A stretch of 64,000 bases of DNA from MWEI01 sp964600235 (lineage in GTDB: Bacteria > Desulfobacterota > Desulfomonilia > UBA1062), in assembly GCA_964600235.1 (NCBI GenBank), contig CAZRIV010000009.1, positions 1 to 64,000 on the forward strand, given 5' to 3'. Positions 43,294 through 52,482 of the stretch are shown here, one piece after another (within the stretch, counting starts at the first letter, position 1; each line of letters opens with the position of its first letter). Both the position numbers and the translations under genes were made by a program. The notes beneath the pieces were generated by a model, which did no database searches, had not been told where the DNA came from, and saw nothing but the letters and a program-made list of their open reading frames with translations.

Positions 43294-45060
43294 ATGGCGC
43301 TGACGGAAGACATCATCGGGTCTTTGCCCAGGGCAACGGGCGTGTACATTCTCAGAGACGCCTCGGGCAGGATCATCTACATCGGCAAGGCCAAAAACCT
43401 CAGGGCCAGGGTGCGGTCATACCTCGGCGGGGACGACCGGTTCCAGACGGGGAGCATCGTAGAGAAAACCTGCAGGGCGGACTATATTCTCACCTCCAAC
43501 GAGGCCGAGGCCCTGCTTTTGGAAAACCAGCTCATCAAGGCCCACAAGCCCAGGTACAACATAGACCTGAAGGACGACAAGACCTATGTCCGCATCAAGC
43601 TCACCACCAAGGCCGAGTGGCCGGCCATCTCGATCACCCGCAAGGTGATCTCGGACGGCTCGCGCTACTTCGGCCCCTATGCCTCCGCCGCTTCCACCCG
43701 CAACACGCTCTCGGCCATAGGCCGCATCTTCCCCGTCAGGAGGTGCAAGGACACGGAGTTTTCAAACCGCACCAGGCCGTGCATCTATCACTCGATCGGC
43801 CTGTGCCTGGCGCCGTGCGTGTATAAGACCGTAAGGAAGGAGTATGACCAGACTGTCTTGGACCTCGTGGCCTTTCTCGAGGGCAGAAACACCGAACTGG
43901 AAAAGACCCTGCAGGCACGCATGCTTCTTGAATCACAGAGGCTCAACTTCGAAAAGGCGGCCAGGATCAGGGACCAGATCGAAGCGATCCGGGTGACCCT
44001 TGTCCCCCAGGCGGTTATCGGCACAGGCCGCGGTGAGACCGATATCTTCGCCACCTTTGTGTCCCGGAACCACATACAGGTGGCGGTGCTGCGCATTGCG
44101 GACGGCTCCCTCGCGGACAGCCATGACGTATCGGCAAAGGTAGCCACCGGGGAAGACCTCATGACCGCCATCATGCTCCAGTTCTACCTCGGAGGGAAAG
44201 ATATCCCGGGAACCATTTATACTGACACCCTGCCACGAAACAGACGCATGCTGGAAGAGGTGCTCGGGTCGCTTAAAGGCAGCCGGGTGAGAATTGCAGA
44301 ACCTGCGCGAGGCAAGCCGTTGAAGTGGCTCGCCATGGCAAAGGACAATGCGCTGACCCACGCCGGAGGTTTTAACACCTCGGCCCTTGAGGAGATTGCC
44401 AGGGCCTTCCACCTGGCCGGCATCCCCTACCGGATGGAGTGCTACGACATATCAAACCTCCAGGGCAAATCGGCAACAGGCTCACGGGTGGTATTCATCG
44501 ACGGCGAACCTGACAAGGCCCTGTACCGCCATTACCGCATCCGTACCATAGAGGGCCAGGACGATTTCGCCATGCTCAAGGAGGTCTTTCGCCGCCGGCT
44601 TGTCAATGACGAGACGAGGCCAGACCTCATGGTGATAGACGGAGGAAAGGGCCAGCTGGGCGTTTTCCTGAAGGTCCTCGAAGAGCTGGGCATACCCAAA
44701 ATCCCGGTGGTGTCCATAGCCAAGGCAAAAGGGGCCCACCTTGACAGATTCTTCCTTCCGGGCAGAAAAGACGCCGTGCGTCTCCCCGAGAGGAGCGCAG
44801 GGCTGCGGACGCTCCAGCGTATCAGGGACGAGGCGCACCGGTTCGCCGTGACATACCACCGCCGGCTGCGGTCCGGACAGTCTTCTTCGGTTTTCGAAGG
44901 TATCCCGGGCATCGGCCCAAAGAAGGCAAAGGCCCTTCTCATGCATACTGCGCACATTCCAGACCCTTCTCTGATCAGGCTCGATGATCTGAAATGCATC
45001 AAGGCCTTAAGCGGGAAGGATATCGCCAACATCATCTCTTTCTTCAGGAAGGATACATAA
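43294..45060 (+). CDS. uvrC: Excinuclease ABC subunit C
   Basis: 588 residues: GIY-YIG nuclease (1-90; GVYILRDASGRIIYIGKAKN), UVR motif (about 205-240), RNase H-like 5'-incision nuclease (MECYDISNLQGKSATGSRVV, DLMVIDGGKGQL) and C-terminal helix-hairpin-helix (IPGIGPKKAKALL). It makes both incisions around bulky DNA lesions with UvrAB. The start lacks a ribosome site but fits the family's N-terminus exactly. Confidence 0.97.
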   Translation: MALTEDIIGSLPRATGVYILRDASGRIIYIGKAKNLRARVRSYLGGDDRFQTGSIVEKTCRADYILTSNEAEALLLENQLIKAHKPRYNIDLKDDKTYVRIKLTTKAEWPAISITRKVISDGSRYFGPYASAASTRNTLSAIGRIFPVRRCKDTEFSNRTRPCIYHSIGLCLAPCVYKTVRKEYDQTVLDLVAFLEGRNTELEKTLQARMLLESQRLNFEKAARIRDQIEAIRVTLVPQAVIGTGRGETDIFATFVSRNHIQVAVLRIADGSLADSHDVSAKVATGEDLMTAIMLQFYLGGKDIPGTIYTDTLPRNRRMLEEVLGSLKGSRVRIAEPARGKPLKWLAMAKDNALTHAGGFNTSALEEIARAFHLAGIPYRMECYDISNLQGKSATGSRVVFIDGEPDKALYRHYRIRTIEGQDDFAMLKEVFRRRLVNDETRPDLMVIDGGKGQLGVFLKVLEELGIPKIPVVSIAKAKGAHLDRFFLPGRKDAVRLPERSAGLRTLQRIRDEAHRFAVTYHRRLRSGQSSSVFEGIPGIGPKKAKALLMHTAHIPDPSLIRLDDLKCIKALSGKDIANIISFFRKDT

Positions 45061-45105
45061 ATTCCTGTCTTCCCATTTACAAGGTGCTGTTCTATATACA
45101 AAGGT

Positions 45106-47583
45106 ATGACAGATATTGACAAGGACTCGCCTTTTATATTCTCCGGGAAGTATGGGCCTATCCTGAGGCCCTTCATCAGGCGCATCTTCTCACCCATCAA
45201 TGTACCTGAGCTCTACAAGGAGTCCATCACCTCGCTGTCCGGCCAGGGACACATCGTGTTCGCCCACGGGTCCAGGAGCTCCATTGACGCCCTTCTGCTG
45301 AACTTCCGGCTCAAAGACGACGGCCTGCCCTTTCCCAGCCTCATCTTCGGAAATTCCTTCCCGCTGCTCCAGCCTGCGACAAAAGCACTGAAGAGGCTGT
45401 TTGAAAAGATCGCGGGGACGTCACCATTCGATAAGGGATTCTATCGGGGCTTCATGGAAGACTCACACAACGCATCGCTCCTCTTTCTCGATATGGAGCC
45501 GTCCAAAAGGAGTGGTGATCCCATCCTCGAGCTCCTCAAGGCCCAGCGCGAAACAGACATGCCCATATTCCTCGTGCCCCAGCGCATTGTCTACCAGCGC
45601 GCACCCCTGAAACTCAAGGACACCTCGGATGAGGAGCAGGTTCGGGTTACGGGCTTCAGGAAGTTCATCACCCTTTTCAGGGGCAGGGAGCATGGTTTTG
45701 TGGAGCATGGCGAGCCCATCAATCTGCTCGATGAACTAAAGCAGGCCCAGACCAAACGCAAGTTCTTCGAGGAGATCGCTTCCGAGATCAGGGGTGAACT
45801 GTTCCACAGGCTTGCCGTGCTGGGCAGCAATATCTCGGGAGCGCCCATCAGGGAACGGTCCTTCCTCATCGAGAAGACCATCCGCGACCCCATGCTCCAG
45901 TCCTTTCTGAAATCCCACTCCATCGAATCGGGCAAATCCCCAAAAGAGCTGGAGACCGCTGTGGCGCGCAACCTCGACCAGATCGCCGCAGACCTGACAC
46001 CTGCCACCATCAACTTCCTCGCCCGGTCTCTTAACTGGATATTCAACAACATATTCGACGGGGTCGACATAGAACCCACAGGGTTGCAGACTGTCAGGGA
46101 CATGGCCAGGAAAGGTTCGCTCGTGTATGTCCCCTGCCACAAGAGCCACATCGACTACCTCATCCTCTCCTACTGTCTCTACGAGAACTGGATGAGCGTC
46201 CCCGTCATAGCGGCGGGCATCAACCTCGCCTTCTTCCCCATCGGAACCCTGCTGAGAAAAGGCGGGGCATTCTTCATGAAACGCACCTTCAAGGACAATC
46301 CCCTGTACGCCCAGACCTTCGGCGCCTATGTGCGGACCCTGCTGGGTGAACGCATCCCGCTCGAGTTCTTCATCGAAGGCACCCGCAGCCGCTCGGGCAA
46401 GCTCATGCTCCCCAAGAAGGGGCTGCTCTCCATGATCGTCCAGGGGTGGGAATCCGGGGTGAGCCGGGACGTGATCTTCGTGCCGGTCTATGTGGGATAT
46501 GACACGGTCGTCGAGGAAGGCTCCTATATCAGGGAGATGAAGGGGGCGCCCAAGGAAAAGGAGACCTTCTGGCAGCTGCTCAAGGCGGGATCCATCCTGA
46601 AGAACCGCTACGGAAAGGTGTACATCCGTTTTGCACAGCCCCTTTCGCTCAATAGATACATGGAGACGAGGTCTTCCTACTCACAGATGGACTCCGGTCA
46701 GAAGGAGACCGTCTACGACAACGTGGCCGACGAGATCATATCCGCCATATACACCCAGACCGTCGCCACCCCCTTTGCCCTCATGTCGTGCGTTCTCATG
46801 AGCACCGCATCCTCCATGGAAGAAGATGCCCTGAAAAAGGGTTTTCATAATTACCTGGAATACCTCAAGTTCTCGGGCTGCAACCTCAGCGCAACCCTTG
46901 CCAACGAGGAGGAGGCCTTCCGGGACGCCCTTGCCCTCATGAAGTCCAAGGGGCTCATCACCGTTGATGAAGCCTCCGGCGAGGCGGAATCGAACCTCAT
47001 GACCGTAGAGAGTGAAGACCGTATTCACCTGGAATACTATAAGAACACCATCCTCAATTTCTTCGTCCCGGCTTCGGTGGTCGCAAGCATTATTCTCAAG
47101 AATCCCAGAGGAATTGTCGAGAAGGCATTTCAAGAACAGGTCAAAACCCTGGCAGCCCTCCTGGAGAACGAATTCATTCTCAGCAGGGAAAGCGCGGAGG
47201 GCGCTGTACGGTTCATGACCCAAACAGGGATTGTTACGACTACGAAAGGGATTTATGCCGGAAGCGCCGGGACCTCTGATATCCTCAAAATGTACGCCGG
47301 ACTCATCGAGAATTATCTGGAATCCTACCTCTGCGTAGCCAGGAATCTCGAGAAGGTCAAAGGCGTAGGCCATAAGGACATCCTGAAGGCGATCAATCGC
47401 CACGCCACCAGGATGTTCAAGATGGGGGAGATCAAGCGGTTCGAGTCCTTGTGCCTGCCGGTATACAAAGGGGCGTTGGATACGTTCAGGGCAAAGGGAC
47501 TCATCGACGACAAGAACCGCATCAAAGATGAGCGTCCTTTTAAGGAGCTTGTTCATGAGATCGAGGGATATCTGGAAGTATAG
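45106..47583 (+). CDS. plsB: Glycerol-3-phosphate 1-O-acyltransferase, PlsB type
   Basis: 825 residues, close to E. coli PlsB (807). The acyltransferase box HKSHID has H345 and D350; further blocks are GAFFMKRTFKDN, FFIEGTRSRSGK and FVPVYVGYD, in the usual order. A long N-terminal region (1-290) and a helical C-terminal region flank it. It acylates glycerol 3-phosphate at the inner membrane, the first step of phospholipid synthesis. It lies 45 bp after uvrC and overlaps rlpA by 29 bp. Confidence 0.93.
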   Translation: MTDIDKDSPFIFSGKYGPILRPFIRRIFSPINVPELYKESITSLSGQGHIVFAHGSRSSIDALLLNFRLKDDGLPFPSLIFGNSFPLLQPATKALKRLFEKIAGTSPFDKGFYRGFMEDSHNASLLFLDMEPSKRSGDPILELLKAQRETDMPIFLVPQRIVYQRAPLKLKDTSDEEQVRVTGFRKFITLFRGREHGFVEHGEPINLLDELKQAQTKRKFFEEIASEIRGELFHRLAVLGSNISGAPIRERSFLIEKTIRDPMLQSFLKSHSIESGKSPKELETAVARNLDQIAADLTPATINFLARSLNWIFNNIFDGVDIEPTGLQTVRDMARKGSLVYVPCHKSHIDYLILSYCLYENWMSVPVIAAGINLAFFPIGTLLRKGGAFFMKRTFKDNPLYAQTFGAYVRTLLGERIPLEFFIEGTRSRSGKLMLPKKGLLSMIVQGWESGVSRDVIFVPVYVGYDTVVEEGSYIREMKGAPKEKETFWQLLKAGSILKNRYGKVYIRFAQPLSLNRYMETRSSYSQMDSGQKETVYDNVADEIISAIYTQTVATPFALMSCVLMSTASSMEEDALKKGFHNYLEYLKFSGCNLSATLANEEEAFRDALALMKSKGLITVDEASGEAESNLMTVESEDRIHLEYYKNTILNFFVPASVVASIILKNPRGIVEKAFQEQVKTLAALLENEFILSRESAEGAVRFMTQTGIVTTTKGIYAGSAGTSDILKMYAGLIENYLESYLCVARNLEKVKGVGHKDILKAINRHATRMFKMGEIKRFESLCLPVYKGALDTFRAKGLIDDKNRIKDERPFKELVHEIEGYLEV

Positions 47584-48193
47584 TCATCATGTCTTCTTTA
47601 TCGCCATCATGATCCTTCTGAGTAGCTGTGCACACTATCAGCGGCCCGGCACAGGGTATGTGGAGACGGGAACTGCCTCGTGGTACGGTCAGGATTTCCA
47701 TGGCAAGCCCACCGCCTCGGGCGAGCCGTACAACATGTACGGTGTCAGTGCCGCCCACAAGACCATCCCGCTGGGGTGCAAGGTGCGCGTGACCAACCTT
47801 GCCAACGGGAACCAGGTCATAGTGCCGATCAATGACCGCGGACCGTTTGTTGGCGACAGGATAATCGACATGTCCTATGGGGCTGCGAAGGAACTCGGCA
47901 TGGTCGACTGCGGCCTGGCAAAGGTGCGGGTGGAAGTACTGGATATGCCCAGGTATTACTCCGGAGGCAGGTATACCCTGCAGTTCGGTTCCTTTACAGA
48001 GAAGGAAAACGCCAGGAAAATGGTCGGCCTGCTCGAATCCAAGGGATACAACCCCAACATCGAAGAGGCGACAGTCTACGGCAATACCGTATACCGGGTG
48101 AGGTTCGGGGCCTTCACCACACTTGATCTGGCCAAGTCATACGAGCGGAAATGCGCCTCACAGGGGTTCACCTGCTTTGTAATAGGGCTGTGA
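47555..48193 (+). CDS. rlpA: RlpA-like lipoprotein with SPOR domain
   Basis: 212 residues from ATG 47555, preceded by AAGGAG. A signal peptide ends in the lipobox LLSSC (C25). The double-psi beta-barrel (about 38-125) has TASWYGQDFHGKPTASGE and the catalytic Asp in INDRGPF. A SPOR domain (about 139-212; YTLQFGSFTEKENA) should bind denuded glycan at the septum. It is probably a lytic transglycosylase acting in daughter-cell separation, anchored in the outer membrane. Confidence 0.93.
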   Translation: MRSRDIWKYSHHVFFIAIMILLSSCAHYQRPGTGYVETGTASWYGQDFHGKPTASGEPYNMYGVSAAHKTIPLGCKVRVTNLANGNQVIVPINDRGPFVGDRIIDMSYGAAKELGMVDCGLAKVRVEVLDMPRYYSGGRYTLQFGSFTEKENARKMVGLLESKGYNPNIEEATVYGNTVYRVRFGAFTTLDLAKSYERKCASQGFTCFVIGL

Positions 48194-48211
48194 CAGGATA
48201 CTTGACTTAAG

Positions 48212-48258
48212 ACAGGACGGGAGGCAGGGCATCCATGCCCTGCCTCCCGTCTGTTTTC
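48212..48258. terminator. Bidirectional intrinsic terminator, rlpA / GDSL gene
   Basis: A near-perfect hairpin: GACGGGAGGCAGGGCAT (48216-48232) pairs with ATGCCCTGCCTCCCGTC (48235-48251), leaving a nominal 2-nt gap, so the real loop is about four bases. CTGTTTTCG follows on the plus strand. It stands between convergent rlpA and the GDSL gene and can serve both. Confidence 0.85.
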
Positions 48259-48271
48259 GAGACAGATAGTC

Positions 48272-49177
48272 TTATTTATGCAGTTTCTTCCTGAAACCTG
48301 CGAGACCAAGGAGCCCGGTGCCTAAAAGCAGGAGTGTCGCGGGCTCGGGCACCGGTGCACCTGCCGCGGTTAAGGCCCTTTCAGCTATCAGGCTGTGTGC
48401 CTGAGTCGTGGGGTGGACGCCATCCCAGAAGAGGTACCCTTCAGGAGGGTTCATGCCCCCGCTGGTATCGACGTTGGTAAAACCGTAGTTCTCGGGATTC
48501 TGTATGGCGTCATCCAGCAGGCTGTACGTATCGAGGGAATAGAAATTGACCTCTGAATACGTGTTTTCAAGGCCATCCAGGTATCCGGCAAGGAGCAGAT
48601 TGAATTGATTGCTCCAGTACGTTGCGCCCGGTTCGAGCGGGGTGTTGTTGAATGAAGGGGTATCCCCGATATTGGGGAGGTTCATGATAAGGAAATTACT
48701 GAATCCTGCATCGGCGAGTTTAATGATCGCGTCCTCGACGTTGTTGGCGGCATCGGCATAAGATCTGCTCTGGAACAGGTCATTCGCCCCGGCCCAGATG
48801 GTTACCAGGGTGTCGGCAGATACAGGGGGCAACAGGTTATAGGACGCCAGGGCCAGATAGGTATCCACCTGCCAGTTCAAACCCGTGATTTCAAGACCTG
48901 CTGCAGGATTGTCCAGCCCCGTGGTTGCACCGCCATATGCCATGTCCAGGAGCCCTACATTCATGGCGCCTGCCATGTACTCAACCCAGACAGGGCCATT
49001 GGAAAAGTGCGTAATGCCGTAACCATCGGAATCTCCGTTGTCGGTCAGGCTGTCTCCGAAGGCCAGGATGCTGCTGTAGGGGTATGCAAATACCCCTGAT
49101 GGGAAGATGAAGAGGATGAAAAGCATCCCTGCCACGATGAACTGTTTAGCTCTCTGAATATTCCCCCGATGTATCAT
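48272..49177 (-). CDS. GDSL-family lipase/esterase with PEP-CTERM anchor
   Basis: 301 residues from ATG 49177 behind AAGGAGGG. The signal peptide is about 10-31. The SGNH hydrolase domain has S43 in AFGDSLTDNGD, a Gly in block II, N132 in WAGANDL and the His/Asp pair in FWDGVHPT. The C-terminus is VPEPATLLLLGTGLLGLAGF followed by RKKLHK, a textbook PEP-CTERM sorting tail read by an EpsH/XrtA-type exosortase, not encoded here. It is probably an exported esterase with extracellular or outer-surface placement. Confidence 0.93.
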   Translation of the reverse strand: MIHRGNIQRAKQFIVAGMLFILFIFPSGVFAYPYSSILAFGDSLTDNGDSDGYGITHFSNGPVWVEYMAGAMNVGLLDMAYGGATTGLDNPAAGLEITGLNWQVDTYLALASYNLLPPVSADTLVTIWAGANDLFQSRSYADAANNVEDAIIKLADAGFSNFLIMNLPNIGDTPSFNNTPLEPGATYWSNQFNLLLAGYLDGLENTYSEVNFYSLDTYSLLDDAIQNPENYGFTNVDTSGGMNPPEGYLFWDGVHPTTQAHSLIAERALTAAGAPVPEPATLLLLGTGLLGLAGFRKKLHK

Positions 49178-49710
49178 AAATTCCCTCCTTGAGTGATATT
49201 GGCACATCTACCAAGAAACATAGATGCAAATTCCAAAGCGAAAAGTAATATAAAGCATATTTTGTACCATTGCATAATCAATTGATTTTAGAACATGTAT
49301 GCTTCATGGTCTTTATGGCCTGTAAAGGAAGCCGACAGTCCAATGCATGAATATATCCTGGGTATAGCCTGTACTCTGCTGATTATATTTGCTTTATTAT
49401 TTCAGTTCCACCGCAGCATTACATTGTAAATTATGTCGACACTTCCTGGTTTCCATCTGGAATGACCCGGTTATTCTCTCAATCATACATAAATCCCTAC
49501 TATTATCGAACTCTTGGATATCAGCTTGACGGCATGATAGGGCAGGGATATCCGGTGCTGAGAAAGAGCCTGGTCTTGTCATGCAATTCAATTTCTCTTC
49601 TTGCTCGTAGAAAAATGAATCATTCTTTGATATGAATAGGATAACGGTTAGAAGTTATCGCCCGACACGCACCGGTACTGCCGAAAACAGCCTTATGAGG
49701 AGGAACAAAT
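49178..49710. other. AT-rich divergent region between GDSL gene and eno
   Basis: 533 bp without a sizeable gene. It should hold the promoters for the GDSL gene and for eno. One small hydrophobic open frame at 49343-49429 is listed on its own. No RNA gene or riboswitch was recognised. Confidence 0.45.
49343..49429 (+). CDS. Possible 28-aa single-helix membrane peptide
   Basis: An ATG-to-TAA frame of 28 codons encodes MHEYILGIACTLLIIFALLF followed by QFHRSITL: a polar start, one hydrophobic helix of about 18 residues and a basic end, the design of small bacterial membrane peptides. AAAGGAA lies about 13 bp upstream, slightly far. No family is recognised, and chance occurrence in AT-rich DNA is possible. 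Confidence 0.25.
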   Translation: MHEYILGIACTLLIIFALLFQFHRSITL

Positions 49711-51000
49711 ATGAGTGAGATACTCGACGTTGTAGCACGGGAAATACTTGATTCGAGGGGAAATCCGACCGTTGAGGTCGACGTCTATCTGTCCACCGGT
49801 GACATGGGAAGGGCAGCCGTACCATCGGGCGCGTCCACCGGGGCCAGCGAGGCTGTTGAACTGCGCGATGGCGACCCCAAGAGGTACAGGGGCAAGGGTA
49901 CCACCAAGGCGGTGGAGAACGTGAACAAGAAGATCGCACCAGCCCTGGTAGGGATGGATGTGCTTGACCAGGTGGGGATAGACAGCCTGCTGCTGGAACT
50001 CGATGAGACCGAAAATAAATCAAAGCTCGGCGCCAATGCGACCACCGGCGTATCCGTGGCCGTGGCAAGGGCTGCAGCAAACTTCTTCGGACTGCCGCTT
50101 TACCGTTACATCGGCGGGGCGTTTGCCAGGGAGCTCCCGGTGCCGCAGATGAACATCATCAACGGCGGCAAGCACGCAGACAACAATGTGGACCTGCAGG
50201 AATTCATGGTGACACCCATAGGCGCGCCGAACTTCCGCGAAGCCCTGCGCTATGCGGCAGAGACCTTCCATGCCCTGCGTGACATCCTCATCAAGAAAGA
50301 CTACGCCACCGGCGTCGGTGACGAGGGCGGGTTCGCCCCCAACCTGAAGTCAAACGCCGAGCCCTTCGAGCTTATCGTGCAGGCCATAGAAAAGGCCGGC
50401 TACAAGCCCGGCGAGGATGTGGCCATAGCCATCGATGCTGCTGCCAGCTCATTCTATAAAAACGGGAAGTACATCCTGGCATCCGAGAAGGACCCGGAGC
50501 GGACTGCCGAAGAGATGATCGACTTCTATGAGGAGCTCATCAAGAAGTACCCCATCGTATCCCTGGAGGACGGCCTTGACGAGGCGGACTGGGACGGATG
50601 GAAAAAGCTCATGAAACGGCTGGGGAGCAAGGCCCAGATCGTCGGCGACGACCTCTTTGTCACCAACGCCAAGTTCCTTGCAAAGGGCATAAAGGAAAAG
50701 GCCGCCAACTCGGTCCTCATCAAGGTCAACCAGATCGGCACCCTGACCGAGACCATGCAGACCGTCGAGATGGCCCGCAGGGCAGGTTTCACCACGGTCT
50801 TCTCCCACCGCTCCGGCGAGACCGAAGACTCCTGGCTGGCGGATGTGGCGGTCGGATACAGCGGGGGCCAGCTCAAGACCGGCTCCACCTCCCGCGGAGA
50901 GCGCCTGGCAAAATACAACCAGCTCATGCGCATCGAGGAGGAACTCGGTGCCTCCGCCGTGTTCCGGGGCAAGGATGTGCTGTACAGCATCAAGAAGTAA
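49711..51000 (+). CDS. eno: Enolase
   Basis: 429 residues, start preceded by GAGGAGG. Family blocks: ILDSRGNPTVEVDV, VPSGASTGASEAVELRDGD, NIINGGKHADNNVDLQEFM, YPIVSLEDGLDEADWDGW, VGDDLFVTN and SHRSGETEDSWLADVAVG. It converts 2-phosphoglycerate to phosphoenolpyruvate. It stands alone between its promoter region and a terminator. Confidence 0.98.
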   Translation: MSEILDVVAREILDSRGNPTVEVDVYLSTGDMGRAAVPSGASTGASEAVELRDGDPKRYRGKGTTKAVENVNKKIAPALVGMDVLDQVGIDSLLLELDETENKSKLGANATTGVSVAVARAAANFFGLPLYRYIGGAFARELPVPQMNIINGGKHADNNVDLQEFMVTPIGAPNFREALRYAAETFHALRDILIKKDYATGVGDEGGFAPNLKSNAEPFELIVQAIEKAGYKPGEDVAIAIDAAASSFYKNGKYILASEKDPERTAEEMIDFYEELIKKYPIVSLEDGLDEADWDGWKKLMKRLGSKAQIVGDDLFVTNAKFLAKGIKEKAANSVLIKVNQIGTLTETMQTVEMARRAGFTTVFSHRSGETEDSWLADVAVGYSGGQLKTGSTSRGERLAKYNQLMRIEEELGASAVFRGKDVLYSIKK

Positions 51001-51029
51001 CAGGCACAAGTCAGCGGACATTGATAACA

Positions 51030-51060
51030 GGGGACGGGTTGGTGCCCGTCCCCTTCTTTG
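51030..51060 (+). terminator. Intrinsic terminator of eno
   Basis: The perfect 9-bp stem GGGGACGGG (51030-51038) / CCCGTCCCC (51045-51053) has loop TTGGTG and is followed by TTCTTTG. It lies 30 bp after the eno stop codon. Confidence 0.85.
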
Positions 51061-51282
51061 TTCAGTGACTCCCGATACGCGAACAGAATATATCCATTAA
51101 AGACAGCCTCCGGATCTCCCTTGTTTCCTGAATGCTCACCACCTAGGAGAGCTGCCCATTATCCCCTTCTTGATTTTTTCAGCCGTTTGGATTAACCATC
51201 CGGATCTATGTATTTATTATTATCAGGGGTCGATATGTTCATACCCATGAGGATATCCCCGGCATAAAGAGAGGAGGCGTGA

Positions 51283-52458
51283 ATGAGGGAAGTTGTCATC
51301 ACATCGGCGGTCAGGACACCCAACGGAAGTTTCGGCGGATCATTGTCACAGTTGAGCCCCATCAAGTACGGGGCCATAGCCATCGAAGAGGCCATCAGAC
51401 GGTCCAATATTGAAAAAGAGCAGGTCAACGAGCTCATCATGGGCATGGTGCTGCCCTGCGGGTACGGCCAGAATCCGGCCAAGCAGGCGGCCGTGCAGGC
51501 CGGTCTGCCCTGGGACGTCGGATGCATAACCATCAACAAGGTGTGCGGGTCGGCGCTGAAAGCGATCATGCTGGCGGCCCAGGCCATCCAGACAGGAGAC
51601 GCCGAGGTGGTGGTTGCGGGCGGCATGGAGAACATGAGCATGGCGCCTTTTTACCTGGAAAAGGCCCGCTTCGGTTATCGCATGGGCACGGGACAGATCC
51701 AGGACCACATGGTGCACGACGGTCTGTGGGACGTGGTGAACGACTTTCACATGGGCATATCCAATGAGCTGTGCTCGGAAAAATACAACATCTCCCGCGA
51801 GGACCAGGACAGGTATGCAGAGCGTTCCTACACCCTGGCCATGCGGTCCATCCGCGAGGGCAAGTTCACCGCCGAGATCGTACCCGTGAGCATACCCCAG
51901 CGCAAGGGCGACCCCAAGATCTTCAGCGTGGACGAGTGCCCCAAGGACACCACCTATGAACAGCTCGCCAAGATGCCAAGCGCCTTCAAGAAGGGTGGTC
52001 TCACCACGGCGGGCAATGCCTCGATCATATCCGACGGGGCCTCGGCTGTGGTGGTCATGTCAAGGCAGAAGGCGACAGAGCTCGGATGTACCATCCTGGC
52101 CACGATCGGTGCCCAGGCTTCAGCGGGCCTGGACATGAAATATGTCCTGGTGGCACCCATCGTAGCCATCCCCAGGGCACTGGAAAAGGAAGGAATCACT
52201 ATTGACCAGGTGGACTTCTTCGAGATCAACGAGGCATTTGCAGGGTCCACCCTGGCGGTAATACGTGAACTGGGCTTGGACATGGACAAGGTGAACGTGA
52301 ACGGCGGAAGCGTCGCGCTGGGCCACCCCATCGGCTCCAGCGGCACCCGCGTGTTCACCACCCTGCTCAACGAGATGCAGCGCTCCGACAAGTCCATCGG
52401 CCTGGCAACACTTTGCCTGGGCGGCGGCGAGGCGGTGGCCCTGATCGTGAAGCGATAG
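51283..52458 (+). CDS. Acetyl-CoA acetyltransferase (thiolase)
   Basis: 391 residues, the usual biosynthetic/degradative thiolase length; the start follows GAGGAGG. The nucleophilic cysteine is C88 in NKVCGSALKA, the His is in GGSVALGHPIGSSG and the second Cys in LCLGGGEAVAL. It joins two acetyl-CoA to acetoacetyl-CoA or the reverse. Together with the following dehydrogenase it suggests butyryl/crotonyl-CoA or benzoyl-CoA-derived acid metabolism; no crotonase or acyl-CoA dehydrogenase is in the window. Confidence 0.96.
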   Translation: MREVVITSAVRTPNGSFGGSLSQLSPIKYGAIAIEEAIRRSNIEKEQVNELIMGMVLPCGYGQNPAKQAAVQAGLPWDVGCITINKVCGSALKAIMLAAQAIQTGDAEVVVAGGMENMSMAPFYLEKARFGYRMGTGQIQDHMVHDGLWDVVNDFHMGISNELCSEKYNISREDQDRYAERSYTLAMRSIREGKFTAEIVPVSIPQRKGDPKIFSVDECPKDTTYEQLAKMPSAFKKGGLTTAGNASIISDGASAVVVMSRQKATELGCTILATIGAQASAGLDMKYVLVAPIVAIPRALEKEGITIDQVDFFEINEAFAGSTLAVIRELGLDMDKVNVNGGSVALGHPIGSSGTRVFTTLLNEMQRSDKSIGLATLCLGGGEAVALIVKR

Positions 52459-52482
52459 ACATAAAAAACTAAGGAGTATTCC

